Source: Tsuneonella mangrovi
GTDB lineage: Bacteria; Pseudomonadota; Alphaproteobacteria; Sphingomonadales; Sphingomonadaceae
Assembly: GCF_002269345.1 (NCBI RefSeq)
Contig: NZ_CP022889.1
Coordinates: 868,001-932,000 of the forward strand
Direction of reading: 5' to 3'
Length of the DNA stretch: 64,000 nt
Position 1 is the first letter of the stretch. Each line of letters begins with the position of its first letter. The translations under genes and the position numbers were made by a program. Positions 17,122 to 25,141 of this stretch are shown here, in pieces. The notes beneath the pieces were generated by a model. The model did not search any database. It had not been told where the DNA came from and was given only the letters and a program-made list of their open reading frames with translations.

Positions 17122-19233
17122 ATGTTCGTGAATCTCGTTTTGACAGCCATCGTTCTAGGGTTGCTCGCAGTCGTTTATGGCTTCGTGACCAGCCGCCAGG
17201 TGCTCGGGAAGAGTGCCGGCAGTGAGAAAATGCAGGAAATCGCCGGGGCCATCCAGGAAGGCGCACAAGCCTACCTCAAGCGCCAATACACCACGATCGG
17301 CATCGTCGGCGTGGTCGTGGCCGTGCTTGTCGCGTTCTTCCTCGGCCCGATCAGCGCCACCGGCTTCGTGCTCGGCGCGATCCTGTCCGGCGTTGCCGGG
17401 TTCATCGGGATGAACATCTCGGTCCGCTCCAACGTGCGCACCGCGCAGGCGGCAAGCGAAGGCTTGCAGCAGGGCCTGACGCTGGCGTTCCGCGCCGGGG
17501 CGATCACCGGGCTGCTGGTGGCTGGCCTCGCGCTGCTCGCCATCTCGGTGTTCTTCTATGTGCTGACCGACCGGATGGGCATGGCAGCCAACGACCGCGC
17601 AGTGATCGAGGCGCTGACCGCGCTGGCCTTCGGCGCTTCGTTGATCTCGATCTTCGCGCGTCTCGGCGGCGGCATCTTCACCAAGGCCGCAGACGTCGGT
17701 GCCGACCTCGTCGGCAAGGTCGAAGCGGGTATCCCGGAAGACGATCCCCGCAACCCGGCGGTGATCGCCGACAACGTTGGCGACAACGTGGGTGACTGCG
17801 CCGGTATGGCCGCCGACCTGTTCGAAACCTATGTCGTTACCGTCGGTGCAACGATGGTGCTCACTGCGCTGCTGCTCAAGGGCGCGGGCGATATGTTGCC
17901 CAACCTGATGGCGCTGCCGCTGCTGATCGGCGGCGTGTGCATCGTAACCAGCATCGTCGGCACCTATTTCGTGCGCCTCGGCGGCGGAAACAACGTGATG
18001 GGCGCGATGTACAAGGGCTTCCTTGTCTCGGCGATCCTCGCGGTCCCGGCGATCTGGTGGGCAACGAATACTGCGCTCGGTGGCATGGCGACCGAGTTCA
18101 CCGTGAACACCACCACCTTCAACGGGATGGACCTGTTCTGGTGTTCGATCCTCGGCCTTGTCATCACCGGGCTGATCATCTGGATTACCGAGTACTACAC
18201 CGGCACGGGCTTCCGCCCGGTGCGCTCGATCGCCAAGGCGTCGGAAACGGGTCACGGTACCAACGTGATCCAGGGCCTGGCGATTTCGCTTGAATCGACC
18301 GCACTGCCGACGCTGGTGATCGTCGCCGGCATCATCATCGCCCACCAGATGGCGGGCCTGATCGGTATCGCCTACGCGGCGACCGCGATGCTGGCGCTGG
18401 CCGGAATGGTCGTGGCGCTCGACGCCTACGGCCCGGTGACCGACAATGCCGGCGGCATCGCCGAAATGGCCGGTCTCGACGACTCGGTGCGTGAAAAGAC
18501 CGACCTGCTCGACGCGGTCGGCAACACCACCAAGGCGGTGACCAAGGGTTACGCGATCGGTTCGGCCGGCCTCGCCGCGCTGGTGCTGTTCGCTGCCTAC
18601 ACCACCGACTTGCGGGAATTCTTCCCGACGCTGAACGTCAACTTCAGCCTCGAGAACCCGTATGTCATCGTCGGGCTGCTGCTCGGCGCGCTGCTGCCGT
18701 ACCTGTTCGGTTCGATGGGCATGACCGCTGTCGGCCGCGCTGCGGGCGACGTGGTGATCGACGTTCGCGACCAGTTCGCTAACGACCCGGGCATCATGGC
18801 CGGGACCAGCAAGCCGAACTACGCCAAGACGGTCGATCTCGTGACCAAGGCGGCGATCAAGGAAATGATCGTACCGTCGCTGCTGCCGGTGCTCGCACCG
18901 ATCGTGGTTTACTTCGTGGTCAGCGCGATTGCCGGTAACGAAAACGGCTTCGCCGCGCTCGGCGCGCTGCTGCTCGGCGTAATCGTCGGCGGCCTGTTCG
19001 TCGCGCTTTCGATGACCGCCGGAGGCGGCGCGTGGGACAACGCGAAGAAGTACATCGAAGACGGCAACCATGGCGGCAAGGGCTCTGAAGCCCACAAGGC
19101 CGCAGTGACCGGCGACACCGTTGGCGATCCTTACAAGGATACTGCGGGCCCGGCGGTGAACCCGATGATCAAGATCACCAACATCGTGGCGCTGCTGCTG
19201 CTTGCAGCTCTGGCGGGTCACGCCGCAGGCTGA
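17122..19233 (+). CDS. hppA: Membrane-bound proton-translocating pyrophosphatase (K+-independent type)
   Basis: 703 residues; hydrolyses PPi to pump H+ across the inner membrane. About 16 hydrophobic segments. Diagnostic motifs: [11 protein letters not shown] near the N-terminus, the substrate site [26 protein letters not shown]-type stretch (about 191-217), DNVGDNVGD, and the C-terminal [35 protein letters not shown] has Lys where K+-dependent enzymes carry Ala, so this is the K+-independent class. GGGGG abuts the ATG at 17122 but is well spaced for a GTG two codons later (17128). Confidence 0.96.
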   Translation: MFVNLVLTAIVLGLLAVVYGFVTSRQVLGKSAGSEKMQEIAGAIQEGAQAYLKRQYTTIGIVGVVVAVLVAFFLGPISATGFVLGAILSGVAGFIGMNISVRSNVRTAQAASEGLQQGLTLAFRAGAITGLLVAGLALLAISVFFYVLTDRMGMAANDRAVIEALTALAFGASLISIFARLGGGIFTKAADVGADLVGKVEAGIPEDDPRNPAVIADNVGDNVGDCAGMAADLFETYVVTVGATMVLTALLLKGAGDMLPNLMALPLLIGGVCIVTSIVGTYFVRLGGGNNVMGAMYKGFLVSAILAVPAIWWATNTALGGMATEFTVNTTTFNGMDLFWCSILGLVITGLIIWITEYYTGTGFRPVRSIAKASETGHGTNVIQGLAISLESTALPTLVIVAGIIIAHQMAGLIGIAYAATAMLALAGMVVALDAYGPVTDNAGGIAEMAGLDDSVREKTDLLDAVGNTTKAVTKGYAIGSAGLAALVLFAAYTTDLREFFPTLNVNFSLENPYVIVGLLLGALLPYLFGSMGMTAVGRAAGDVVIDVRDQFANDPGIMAGTSKPNYAKTVDLVTKAAIKEMIVPSLLPVLAPIVVYFVVSAIAGNENGFAALGALLLGVIVGGLFVALSMTAGGGAWDNAKKYIEDGNHGGKGSEAHKAAVTGDTVGDPYKDTAGPAVNPMIKITNIVALLLLAALAGHAAG

Positions 19234-19261
19234 CTGTAACCATCCCGCTTCGGGACACGAG

Positions 19262-19294
19262 GCCCCGTCCGGCACGCGTCGGGCGGGGCTTTTT
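19262..19294 (+). terminator. Strong intrinsic terminator after hppA
   Basis: GCCCCGTCCG pairs with CGGGCGGGGC (10 bp, one G-U), 8-base loop, then TTTTT. It lies 28 bases after the hppA stop and closes the his-nus-thi-hppA block. Confidence 0.88.
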
Positions 19295-19382
19295 GGTAAG
19301 CGTTAAGCCTTCCGCAGCGTTCGCTTGGTATTCGCGCGGTGCGACCAGGCTGGTTGCGACAAACAAGGGTTAACGCGACGCA

Positions 19383-20516
19383 GTGGAGCAACCGCTCGAC
19401 CTGACACCTGATGGACGCGGCGAATCTTCGCGGTTCGCAGCCGTTTCCTGGCGCGATTTTTCCGCCCACGAGGCATGGGACCACTTGCCCGCCCGCGCAG
19501 CCGAACCCAATCCGTTTGCCGAACGCTGGTTCGTGATGTCGGGCCTCGAAGCTTTCGATGAGGCGGGCGAAGTCATGCTGGCTTCGCTTGAAGTGGACGG
19601 AGAGCTCGTCGGCGTGCTGCCATTGGCCCGCTACCGCAGCTATGCCCGGTATCCGTTCCCTCACATCGCCACCTGGTTCCATCCGAACGCGTTCTGCGCT
19701 GCGCCGCTTGTGGCTGCGGGGCACGAACACGCTTTCTGGCGCGAACTGCTTGGCTGGGCAGACGCGCACCCGGGACTGGCGTTGTTCCTGCACCTGTCGC
19801 ACTTGCCGGAACACGGACCGCTCTACGCGGCGTTGCGCGATGTCGTCGCGAGCCAGGCACGCGCCGCAGCGATCGTCCACCGGATGGAACGCGCGATGCT
19901 CGCATCCGATCTTTCGGCGGACGATTATTTCGCCGGATCCTTGAGCACCAAGAAACGCAAGGAGCTGCGCAGGCAGGCTCGCCGTCTCGACGAGGAGGGC
20001 ACCGTGCGCTTCGATCGCCAGACTGGGTCGGACGGGCTGGACACATGGACCGAACAGTTCCTCGCCCTCGAAGCCGCGGGGTGGAAAGGCCAGGAAGGCT
20101 CGGCCCTCGCCAGCGCGCCAGATACAATTGAATTCTTCCGCAAGGCACTCGACGGAGCGGCACGGCACGACCGGCTCGAGCGGCTGGCCTTCTATCTCGA
20201 CGACCAACCGATCGCGATGTTGGCGAGCTTCATCACTGCGCCTGGTGCCTACAGCTTCAAGACCGCGTTCGACGAGGACTACGCCCGTTTTTCGCCCGGC
20301 GTGCTGCTCCAGCGCGAGAACCTCGCGCTGCTCGACCGCAACGAAGTGGACTGGTGCGATAGCTGTGCGGCAGCCGACCACCCGATGATCGACCATATCT
20401 GGCGCGAAAAACGCAGCATCGTGCGCGTTTCGCTCGCCATCGGAGGCGCACCGCGCCGCCTGCTCGCCAACCTTATCCTGCGCGCCGAGACCGGTGCATT
20501 CGCCAAGGGATTGTAA
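19383..20516 (+). CDS. GNAT-type (BioF2/CelD-like) acetyltransferase
   Basis: 377 residues with the two-lobed layout of the BioF2-like GNAT group: an N-terminal half with WFVMSGLEAFDEAGEVMLASLEVDGELVGVLPL-type strands (about 50-80), then LSTKKRKELRRQARRLDEEG (about 187-206) and a C-terminal FKTAFDEDYARFSPGVLLQRENL (about 281-303) resembling the acyl-acceptor domain. Family members act in polysaccharide or lipid modification. GTG start with a weak Shine-Dalgarno. Only 3 bases separate it from the JmjC-like gene, suggesting a functional pair. Confidence 0.82.
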   Translation: MEQPLDLTPDGRGESSRFAAVSWRDFSAHEAWDHLPARAAEPNPFAERWFVMSGLEAFDEAGEVMLASLEVDGELVGVLPLARYRSYARYPFPHIATWFHPNAFCAAPLVAAGHEHAFWRELLGWADAHPGLALFLHLSHLPEHGPLYAALRDVVASQARAAAIVHRMERAMLASDLSADDYFAGSLSTKKRKELRRQARRLDEEGTVRFDRQTGSDGLDTWTEQFLALEAAGWKGQEGSALASAPDTIEFFRKALDGAARHDRLERLAFYLDDQPIAMLASFITAPGAYSFKTAFDEDYARFSPGVLLQRENLALLDRNEVDWCDSCAAADHPMIDHIWREKRSIVRVSLAIGGAPRRLLANLILRAETGAFAKGL

Positions 20517-20519
20517 CAA

Positions 20520-21392
20520 ATGGACGCCGCAACCGGATTTACCGCGCTCGACACCTTCGTCTTCGGCCCTCAAGCGCGCGCGCAATTTGCCGCCGCCTAT
20601 CCGGAAACGCCCACGGTGTTCGCGCATAACCTCGCCGCGCACGATCTCTTGACGCTCGATGCGCTCGCCGGTCTCTCGGGCGAGCTTCCTGAAGCGTCGA
20701 TCGAATACAACCGCGGGGACCTGCCGATAGGGGTGGACGGCAAGCCCGGTTCGACCGGCATCAGCATCGAAGACACGATCCGCCACATCGCCACCAGCGA
20801 GAGCTGGGCAGTGCTCAAGAACATCGAACAGGTGCCGGAATACCGGGCGCTGCTGCTGTCGCTGCTCGGCGAGCTCAAGCCGGAAATCGAGCGGAAGACC
20901 GGCGCGATGCTGCGTCCGCAGGGGTTTATCTTCATTTCGAGTCCGAACGCTGTGACGCCGTATCACTTCGACCCCGAACACAATATCCTGCTCCAGCTGG
21001 TCGGGTCGAAAACGATGACCCAGTTCCCGGCTGGCGATAGCCGCTACGCGCCGGACACGACGCACGAGACCTATCACTCGGGCGGACCGCGCGAGTTGAC
21101 CTGGTGCGACGAGCTCGCCGAGGGCGGTCGCGAATTCGCGATCGGCCCGGGGGAGGCCTTGCTGGTGCCGGTGATGGCACCGCACTTCGTTCGCAACGGG
21201 CCCGCGAGCTCGATCTCGCTGTCGATCACCTGGCGCAGCGACTGGAGCTTCGCCGAGGCCGATGCACGCTGCTGGAACGGCGTACTACGAAAAGCGGGTA
21301 TCGATCCGCGCGCACCTGGCCGCTGGCCACACTCCAACAGGGCCAAGGCGCTGGCCTACCGCGCGTGGCGCAAGATCGGCCTTGCAGGGTGA
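20520..21392 (+). CDS. JmjC/cupin-like Fe(II)/2-oxoglutarate oxygenase-type protein
   Basis: 290 residues. The metal triad is intact: HFD in TPYHFDPEHN (His149, Asp151) and a distal His222 in MAPHFVRNG; QFPAGD near 168-173 may include 2-oxoglutarate contacts. These suggest a protein hydroxylase or lysyl demethylase-like fold, usually annotated cupin-like or transcription factor jumonji. The C-terminal 60 residues (DARCWNGVLRKAG...RAWRKIGLAG) are a family extension. Cotranscribed with the GNAT gene; substrates unknown. Confidence 0.83.
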   Translation: MDAATGFTALDTFVFGPQARAQFAAAYPETPTVFAHNLAAHDLLTLDALAGLSGELPEASIEYNRGDLPIGVDGKPGSTGISIEDTIRHIATSESWAVLKNIEQVPEYRALLLSLLGELKPEIERKTGAMLRPQGFIFISSPNAVTPYHFDPEHNILLQLVGSKTMTQFPAGDSRYAPDTTHETYHSGGPRELTWCDELAEGGREFAIGPGEALLVPVMAPHFVRNGPASSISLSITWRSDWSFAEADARCWNGVLRKAGIDPRAPGRWPHSNRAKALAYRAWRKIGLAG

Positions 21393-21405
21393 AACAAGCA
21401 CCTCG

Positions 21406-21421
21406 TTGACGTGAACGTAAA
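21406..21421 (+). promoter_or_regulatory. LiuR-like operator upstream of tesB
   Basis: TTGACGTGAACGTAAA resembles the 16-bp palindromic motif described for LiuR, the MerR-family regulator of branched-chain amino acid and fatty acid catabolism in proteobacteria. It lies 20 bases before the tesB ATG. Matching is from memory of the motif. Confidence 0.45.
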
Positions 21422-21437
21422 GCTGCCGCAAGGCAGC
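21422..21437 (+). promoter_or_regulatory. GCAA-tetraloop hairpin over the tesB ribosome-binding site
   Basis: GCTGCC-GCAA-GGCAGC, a perfect 6-bp stem with a GNRA tetraloop. The AAGG Shine-Dalgarno (21430-21433) spans the loop and the 3' arm, and the ATG is 4 bases downstream. Confidence 0.5.
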
Positions 21438-21441
21438 GCGC

Positions 21442-22347
21442 ATGACCGATAAACCGACCGATGAGCAGCTCGTCGCAGACCTGGTAGCGCTGCTCGATCC
21501 GAAATCGCTGGGGAACGATCGTTTCGAAGGGCCGCGCAATCCTGGCGGCGTGGGCCGGGTGTTCGGCGGGCAGGTCATTGCGCAAGGACTGATTGCAGCG
21601 GAGCGGACGGTTGGCGAAGACCGCGCGGCGCATTCGCTCCACGCTTACTTCCTTCGGGGTGGGAGCGAGGAGCACCCGATCGAATATTCGGTCGACCGCC
21701 AGCTCGACGGCGGAAGCTTTTCGAACCGGCGGATCGTGGCCAGCCAGCCAGGGCGGGACGGCGCAATGCAGCCGATCCTCAACATGGCGGCGAGCTTCCA
21801 GAAGGACCAGCCGGGCCTCGAGCACGAGCGAGTGGCGTTTCCTCAGGTCCCCTCGCCCGACGAGCTGCGGACCGACGAGGAATTGCGCGACGAAATCGCC
21901 CCGACCCTGCCCGAACGGGTGCGCTATTTCTTCACCCGCCCTCGCCCGATCGAGATCCGCGCAGCCTCCGGCCGTCACTGGTTGACCGAAGGGCCGCAGG
22001 AGCCGGTGCAGAATTCGTGGATCCGTGCGCGCGCGCCGCTGCCCGACGATCCGCGGATTCACCGTGCGGTGCTGGCCTACCTGTCCGACATGCAGCTGCT
22101 CGGCACCAGTATCATGCCGCACGGCCTGTCGTGGATGCGCGGCGAAGTGAAGAGCGCCAGCCTCGATCACGCGATCTGGTTCCACGCCCCGTTCCGTGCC
22201 GACGAATGGCTGCTCTATTCGTGCGACAGCCCGTGGTCCGGCGGCAGCCGGGGCTTCAACCGCGGGCAGATCTTCCAGGACGGCAAGCTGGTTGCGAGCG
22301 TGGCGCAGGAAGGGATGATCCGCCGGGTCGAGCCCAAAGCGCGGTAG
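21442..22347 (+). CDS. tesB: Acyl-CoA thioesterase II
   Basis: 301 residues; double hotdog thioesterase hydrolysing acyl-CoA to free acid and CoA. Family stretches: GRVFGGQVIAQ at 38-48, HSLHAYFLRGG at 64-74, GGSFSNRRI around 93-101, and in the C-terminal hotdog ASLDHAIWFH near 240 with its catalytic Asp. A LiuR-like box and an SD hairpin precede it, implying control by acyl or branched-chain catabolism. Confidence 0.95.
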   Translation: MTDKPTDEQLVADLVALLDPKSLGNDRFEGPRNPGGVGRVFGGQVIAQGLIAAERTVGEDRAAHSLHAYFLRGGSEEHPIEYSVDRQLDGGSFSNRRIVASQPGRDGAMQPILNMAASFQKDQPGLEHERVAFPQVPSPDELRTDEELRDEIAPTLPERVRYFFTRPRPIEIRAASGRHWLTEGPQEPVQNSWIRARAPLPDDPRIHRAVLAYLSDMQLLGTSIMPHGLSWMRGEVKSASLDHAIWFHAPFRADEWLLYSCDSPWSGGSRGFNRGQIFQDGKLVASVAQEGMIRRVEPKAR

Positions 22348-22371
22348 CCTGCCCCGTCCTTTGGGCCGATT

Positions 22372-22387
22372 CTAACCCGGTCTTAAC
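22372..22387 (+). promoter_or_regulatory. CtrA-like site upstream of the PilZ-XRE gene
   Basis: CTAA-N7-TTAAC, one mismatch from the CtrA box TTAA-N7-TTAAC, 42 bases upstream of the GTG start. A CtrA link would fit a c-di-GMP/cell-cycle gene but is inferred from motif alone. Confidence 0.4.
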
Positions 22388-22405
22388 CTCGATGACCGAA
22401 TCTTG

Positions 22406-22429
22406 CCGGTTCCAGCAGGAGGAAACCGG
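22406..22429 (+). promoter_or_regulatory. Hairpin enclosing the PilZ-XRE Shine-Dalgarno
   Basis: CCGGTTCC pairs with GGAAACCGG (8 bp with one bulged A), placing AGGAGG (22417-22422) in the loop and upper stem. The first base of the GTG start is the last paired base. Confidence 0.4.
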
Positions 22430-23067
22430 TGCCGATTGACGCCCGATTCGAATTTCGCAACGACAACGAGCGCCGCGAGGCGCCCCGGCGCATTCTGCGG
22501 CTAGGAATTACCGGGCGCACGTCCGGCAGCGACGGGGCGCAAGCTGCAACCGTCCGCAACATTTCCGCAACCGGAATGTTGATCGAATGTGCAACGGAGC
22601 TTTCCACCGGCGATTCGATCGCCGTGATTCTACCCGAAGCCGGCGAGCGCGAAGCGCACGTAGTATGGGCGGAAGCGCCGATGTTCGGTTGCCAGTTCTC
22701 CGAGCCGTTGAGCGACGCGATGCTGTCAGCTGCCGAACTGGCGGGCGAGATCGGTCTGCCCTCGCCCGCTACCGACGAGGATTTCGGCGAACGCTTGCAT
22801 CGCCTGCGCACCGAACGCGGGTTGTCGCTCGGCGACATTGCCGACAAGCTCGGCGTCAGCAAACCCACGGTGTGGGCGTGGGAACACGGCAAGTCCCGCC
22901 CGATCGAGCGTCGACTTGCTGGCCTTGCCGAAGTGCTCGGCGTGACTCCCGCCGGGCTTCAGCCAGCCCCACCCAGCCAGGACGAGATTATCGCCCGCCA
23001 CCGCCAGCGTCTCGCCGAGATGTACGGCGTCGATCCCGAACGCGTGCGCATCCTGATCGAGCTCTAG
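22429..23067 (+). CDS. PilZ domain fused to an XRE-type helix-turn-helix
   Basis: 212 residues. Residues about 12-100 form a PilZ domain with both c-di-GMP motifs: RREAPRR at 15-21 (RxxxR) and NISATG at 44-49 (D/NxSxxG). Residues about 120-175 are a Cro/CI-type HTH (GLSLGDIADKLGVSKPTVWAWEHG). This would link c-di-GMP binding directly to DNA binding. AGGAGG supports the GTG start. It lies upstream of a PAS-GGDEF gene across an intergenic region packed with inverted repeats, plausible sites for this protein. Confidence 0.88.
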   Translation: MPIDARFEFRNDNERREAPRRILRLGITGRTSGSDGAQAATVRNISATGMLIECATELSTGDSIAVILPEAGEREAHVVWAEAPMFGCQFSEPLSDAMLSAAELAGEIGLPSPATDEDFGERLHRLRTERGLSLGDIADKLGVSKPTVWAWEHGKSRPIERRLAGLAEVLGVTPAGLQPAPPSQDEIIARHRQRLAEMYGVDPERVRILIEL

Positions 23068-23106
23068 GGGAACCACTCCGCACCAGATTCCGCTTGCCAA
23101 CCGGGT

Positions 23107-23131
23107 CCATGTTCGGACATGACGAACATGG
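23107..23131. promoter_or_regulatory. Perfect 9-bp inverted repeat 1
   Basis: CCATGTTCG and CGAACATGG with a 7-base spacer, 40 bases after the PilZ-XRE stop. A T-run follows 10 bases later, so a weak terminator is an alternative to an operator. Confidence 0.5.
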
Positions 23132-23164
23132 TTAACGAGTCGTTTTTCTGTGGATAATCATAAT

Positions 23165-23181
23165 GTTAGGATAGTCCTAAC
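23165..23181. promoter_or_regulatory. Perfect 7-bp inverted repeat 2
   Basis: GTTAGGA-TAG-TCCTAAC, a tight 17-bp palindrome of operator dimensions, midway between the PilZ-XRE and GGDEF genes. It abuts a CTAA-N7-CTAAC word pair (23177-23192) reminiscent of a CtrA box. Confidence 0.5.
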
Positions 23182-23212
23182 CCCACACTAACGAACGCTT
23201 CGCTGACTACGA

Positions 23213-23232
23213 CGAACGGGCCTTTCCGTTCG
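23213..23232. promoter_or_regulatory. Perfect 7-bp inverted repeat 3
   Basis: CGAACGG-GCCTTT-CCGTTCG, 100 bases before the GGDEF start. The third perfect inverted repeat in 126 bases; its CGAAC/GTTCG words are shared with repeat 1. Confidence 0.5.
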
Positions 23233-23331
23233 GCGATCGCGTTAGCTTCACGCTGGCGCGATGGGGGCAAACAAGCTGACGGGGCTGTGGGATCTGGCCT
23301 GTCAGTGGGGTGGACAGGGGTCACGATTCGC

Positions 23332-24237
23332 ATGTGGGGCAAGCTTTCGCCGAGGGAATGTGCGGCGCTCTATCGACTGGTAGCGGACAGTCCGCGCGAC
23401 CTGGTGCTCAAAACAGACCGACGCGGCCGGATCGTCCACGCAACACCCGCCAGCGCGCGGCTGGGGTTGGCGTTCGAGGGCGACCCGGTAGGGCGAAACC
23501 TGCTCGAGTTGATCCATCCCTCGTGCGCGGCGGAGGTCATCGCTGCACACCGCGCAGTGCTTGTAGGGGAGCGCGACGATAGCGGGTGGATCGAAGTGCT
23601 GGCCGAAGCGCAGGCCGGCAAGCAGCGATGGTTCGAACTCAAGCTCGGCCCGCTTCCGCACGGAGACGGCGCTGTCGGTCTGATGCGGTCGATCGACGAC
23701 AAGCGCCAGCTCGAAGATCGCCTGTTCGCCGCTTCGCTGACCGACCCCCTTACCCAGCTAACCAACCGCGAAGCGTTCACCCGGATGCTGCAGCACCTGG
23801 TCGAGGCACGCACTGGCGGGCACCTCGCGCTGTTCGACCTCGACCACTTGCGCACGCTCAACTTGCGCCACGGCCATAGCGGCGGCGACCGGGTGCTGGT
23901 GGCATTCGCCCGCCTGATGCAGAGCCTGCTTGGCCCGGGCGATATCCTCAGCCGGATCGGCGGCGGCACCTTCGGCGTGCTCCTGCCGCAGACCGGCGAG
24001 CAGGAGGCCGCCGACGAATGCGCGCGGATCGTTGCCGCGCTCTCCGAGCTAGCGGAAGGGCCGCACACCCAACCCTCGCTCACCACCAGCGCCGGGCTCG
24101 CTTCGTTCAAATCCTCCGCCGACGCCACTTTGAGAGCCGCCGAACTGGCATTGCTGAGCGCAAAGGCGCACGGCCGCAACCGGCTTGTGCGCGCAGCAAG
24201 CGGCCCGCCGCAGTGGCGAAAGGCCGTCGGTTGGTAG
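23332..24237 (+). CDS. PAS-GGDEF protein with degenerate active site
   Basis: 301 residues. About 15-120 look like a PAS sensor (DLVLKTDRRGRIVHATPAS); about 135-290 are a GGDEF domain (SLTDPLTQLTNREAF, FDLDHLRTLNLRHGHSGGDRVL). The signature loop reads GGGTF at 210-214 instead of GG(D/E)EF, so the metal-binding acidic residue and the catalytic Glu are both lost. Diguanylate cyclase activity is therefore unlikely; nucleotide sensing or scaffolding is more probable. The ATG at 23332 was chosen; a GTG at 23287 is also in frame. Confidence 0.85.
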   Translation: MWGKLSPRECAALYRLVADSPRDLVLKTDRRGRIVHATPASARLGLAFEGDPVGRNLLELIHPSCAAEVIAAHRAVLVGERDDSGWIEVLAEAQAGKQRWFELKLGPLPHGDGAVGLMRSIDDKRQLEDRLFAASLTDPLTQLTNREAFTRMLQHLVEARTGGHLALFDLDHLRTLNLRHGHSGGDRVLVAFARLMQSLLGPGDILSRIGGGTFGVLLPQTGEQEAADECARIVAALSELAEGPHTQPSLTTSAGLASFKSSADATLRAAELALLSAKAHGRNRLVRAASGPPQWRKAVGW

Positions 24238-24249
24238 GATCAGTGAAAG

Positions 24250-24717
24250 TCAGGCCGCGACAGCGGCGGCCAAGGTAGCACGGATCTGCCTGAGCCGGGC
24301 GATGATTTCCGGGGATATCGACGCACCCGAGGCCTCGACAGCCGTCTTTGTAACAGGCTCAGGTGCGATTTCCCGCGAATCCGCCTCCGGAATATCCGGA
24401 GTGGATGCATCGATGTCCGGCTTGGCGGCTTGTCTTGCAGGCATACTCGAAGCTGTAGGCGGACTTTCCTTCAGCAGCGTTACAGCCCCTTTAATGGTAT
24501 AGCCTTCGACGTTCACCAGCCGGTCGATCTGACGGACCAGCTCGACATCGTCCGGGCGATAGTAGCGCCTGCCGCCGCTCCGCTTGAGCGGATCGAGCAT
24601 CGGGAACTGCTGCTCCCAGTAACGCAGGACGTGCGGCTTGATCCCCAGCGCTTCGCCGACTTCGCCGATCGTGCGCAGTGCGCCCGCATCCTTGCCGTCG
24701 TCGAATTCGCCGATCAT
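24250..24717 (-). CDS. MerR-family transcriptional regulator
   Basis: 155 residues. N-terminal MerR winged HTH (RTIGEVGEALGIKPHVLRYWEQQFPML, about 15-40, then RRYYRPDDVELVRQIDRLVNVEGYTIKGAVTLL). The C-terminal 65 residues are Pro/Ala-rich and lack metal-binding cysteines. Its place just downstream of ihfA (15-base gap) is a standard alphaproteobacterial arrangement. Target and ligand unknown; no sequence reason to call it LiuR. Confidence 0.92.
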   Translation of the reverse strand: MIGEFDDGKDAGALRTIGEVGEALGIKPHVLRYWEQQFPMLDPLKRSGGRRYYRPDDVELVRQIDRLVNVEGYTIKGAVTLLKESPPTASSMPARQAAKPDIDASTPDIPEADSREIAPEPVTKTAVEASGASISPEIIARLRQIRATLAAAVAA

Positions 24718-24732
24718 CGCCGCATCCCCTTG

Positions 24733-25032
24733 TTATCCCTTGGCAACACGCTCCTTGAGCAGTTGGCTTGCGCGGAACGTCATCACCCGGCGCGGAGTAA
24801 TCGGAACTTCCACCCCGGTCTTGGGATTGCGCCCGATGCGCTGCTTCTTGTCGCGCAGCACGAAGCTGCCGAAGCCGGAAATCTTGACGTTTTCACCATT
24901 GGCCATTGCCTGGCCCATGTGGCCGAGGATCTCCTCGACCAGGTCGAGCGCCTCCGCCCGTGAAAAGCCCATCTTGCGGTTAATAGTATCGGCTAAATCT
25001 GCCCGGGTCAGCGTACCCACCGAACGCATCAT
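24733..25032 (-). CDS. ihfA: Integration host factor subunit alpha
   Basis: 99 residues; DNA-bending HU/IHF family protein acting as a heterodimer with IhfB. Signature [11 protein letters not shown] at the N-terminus, [25 protein letters not shown] with the beta-arm near 48-75, and the IHF-alpha style [22 protein letters not shown] Shine-Dalgarno precedes the first of two adjacent ATGs. Confidence 0.95.
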   Translation of the reverse strand: MMRSVGTLTRADLADTINRKMGFSRAEALDLVEEILGHMGQAMANGENVKISGFGSFVLRDKKQRIGRNPKTGVEVPITPRRVMTFRASQLLKERVAKG

Positions 25033-25074
25033 ATGACCCTCCCTTTGCGATCGTGCGACCCGATTGCTGGGGGA

Positions 25075-25103
25075 ATGATAACCAATGTTGCATATTGCCG
25101 CAA
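25075..25103 (-). promoter_or_regulatory. Candidate ihfA-merR promoter
   Basis: On the minus strand TTGCGG, 17-base spacer, TATCAT, ending about 43 bases before the ihfA start. Good spacing with near-consensus boxes; allows ihfA transcription independent of fabH. Confidence 0.45.
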
Positions 25104-25114
25104 TCCGCGGAATT

Positions 25115-25135
25115 CAGATTTTCGCTGGAAATCTG
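25115..25135 (-). promoter_or_regulatory. Inverted repeat after fabH
   Basis: CAGATTT and AAATCTG with a 7-base spacer, 6 bases after the fabH stop. No T-tract follows, so an intrinsic terminator is doubtful; it may stabilise the 3' end or be an operator. Confidence 0.3.
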
Positions 25136-25141
25136 CGGGAT

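Noticed and set aside
17155-19275. Open frame of about 700 codons antisense to hppA
   Set aside because: His/Arg/Gln-rich translation with no domain; a product of third-position GC in the real gene on the other strand.
19218-21185. 655-codon minus frame across GNAT and JmjC genes
   Set aside because: No family features; both plus-strand genes have intact active-site motifs.
23107-23131. CCATGTTCG/CGAACATGG repeat as a LexA box
   Set aside because: Alphaproteobacterial LexA boxes are GTTC-N7-GTTC direct repeats; here GTTC-N9-GAAC is an inverted repeat with other spacing.
24250-24717. The MerR protein as LiuR, regulator of the tesB box
   Set aside because: Position next to ihfA and the lack of LiuR-like C-terminal sequence mark it as the ihfA-linked MerR family; no evidence ties it to 21406-21421.
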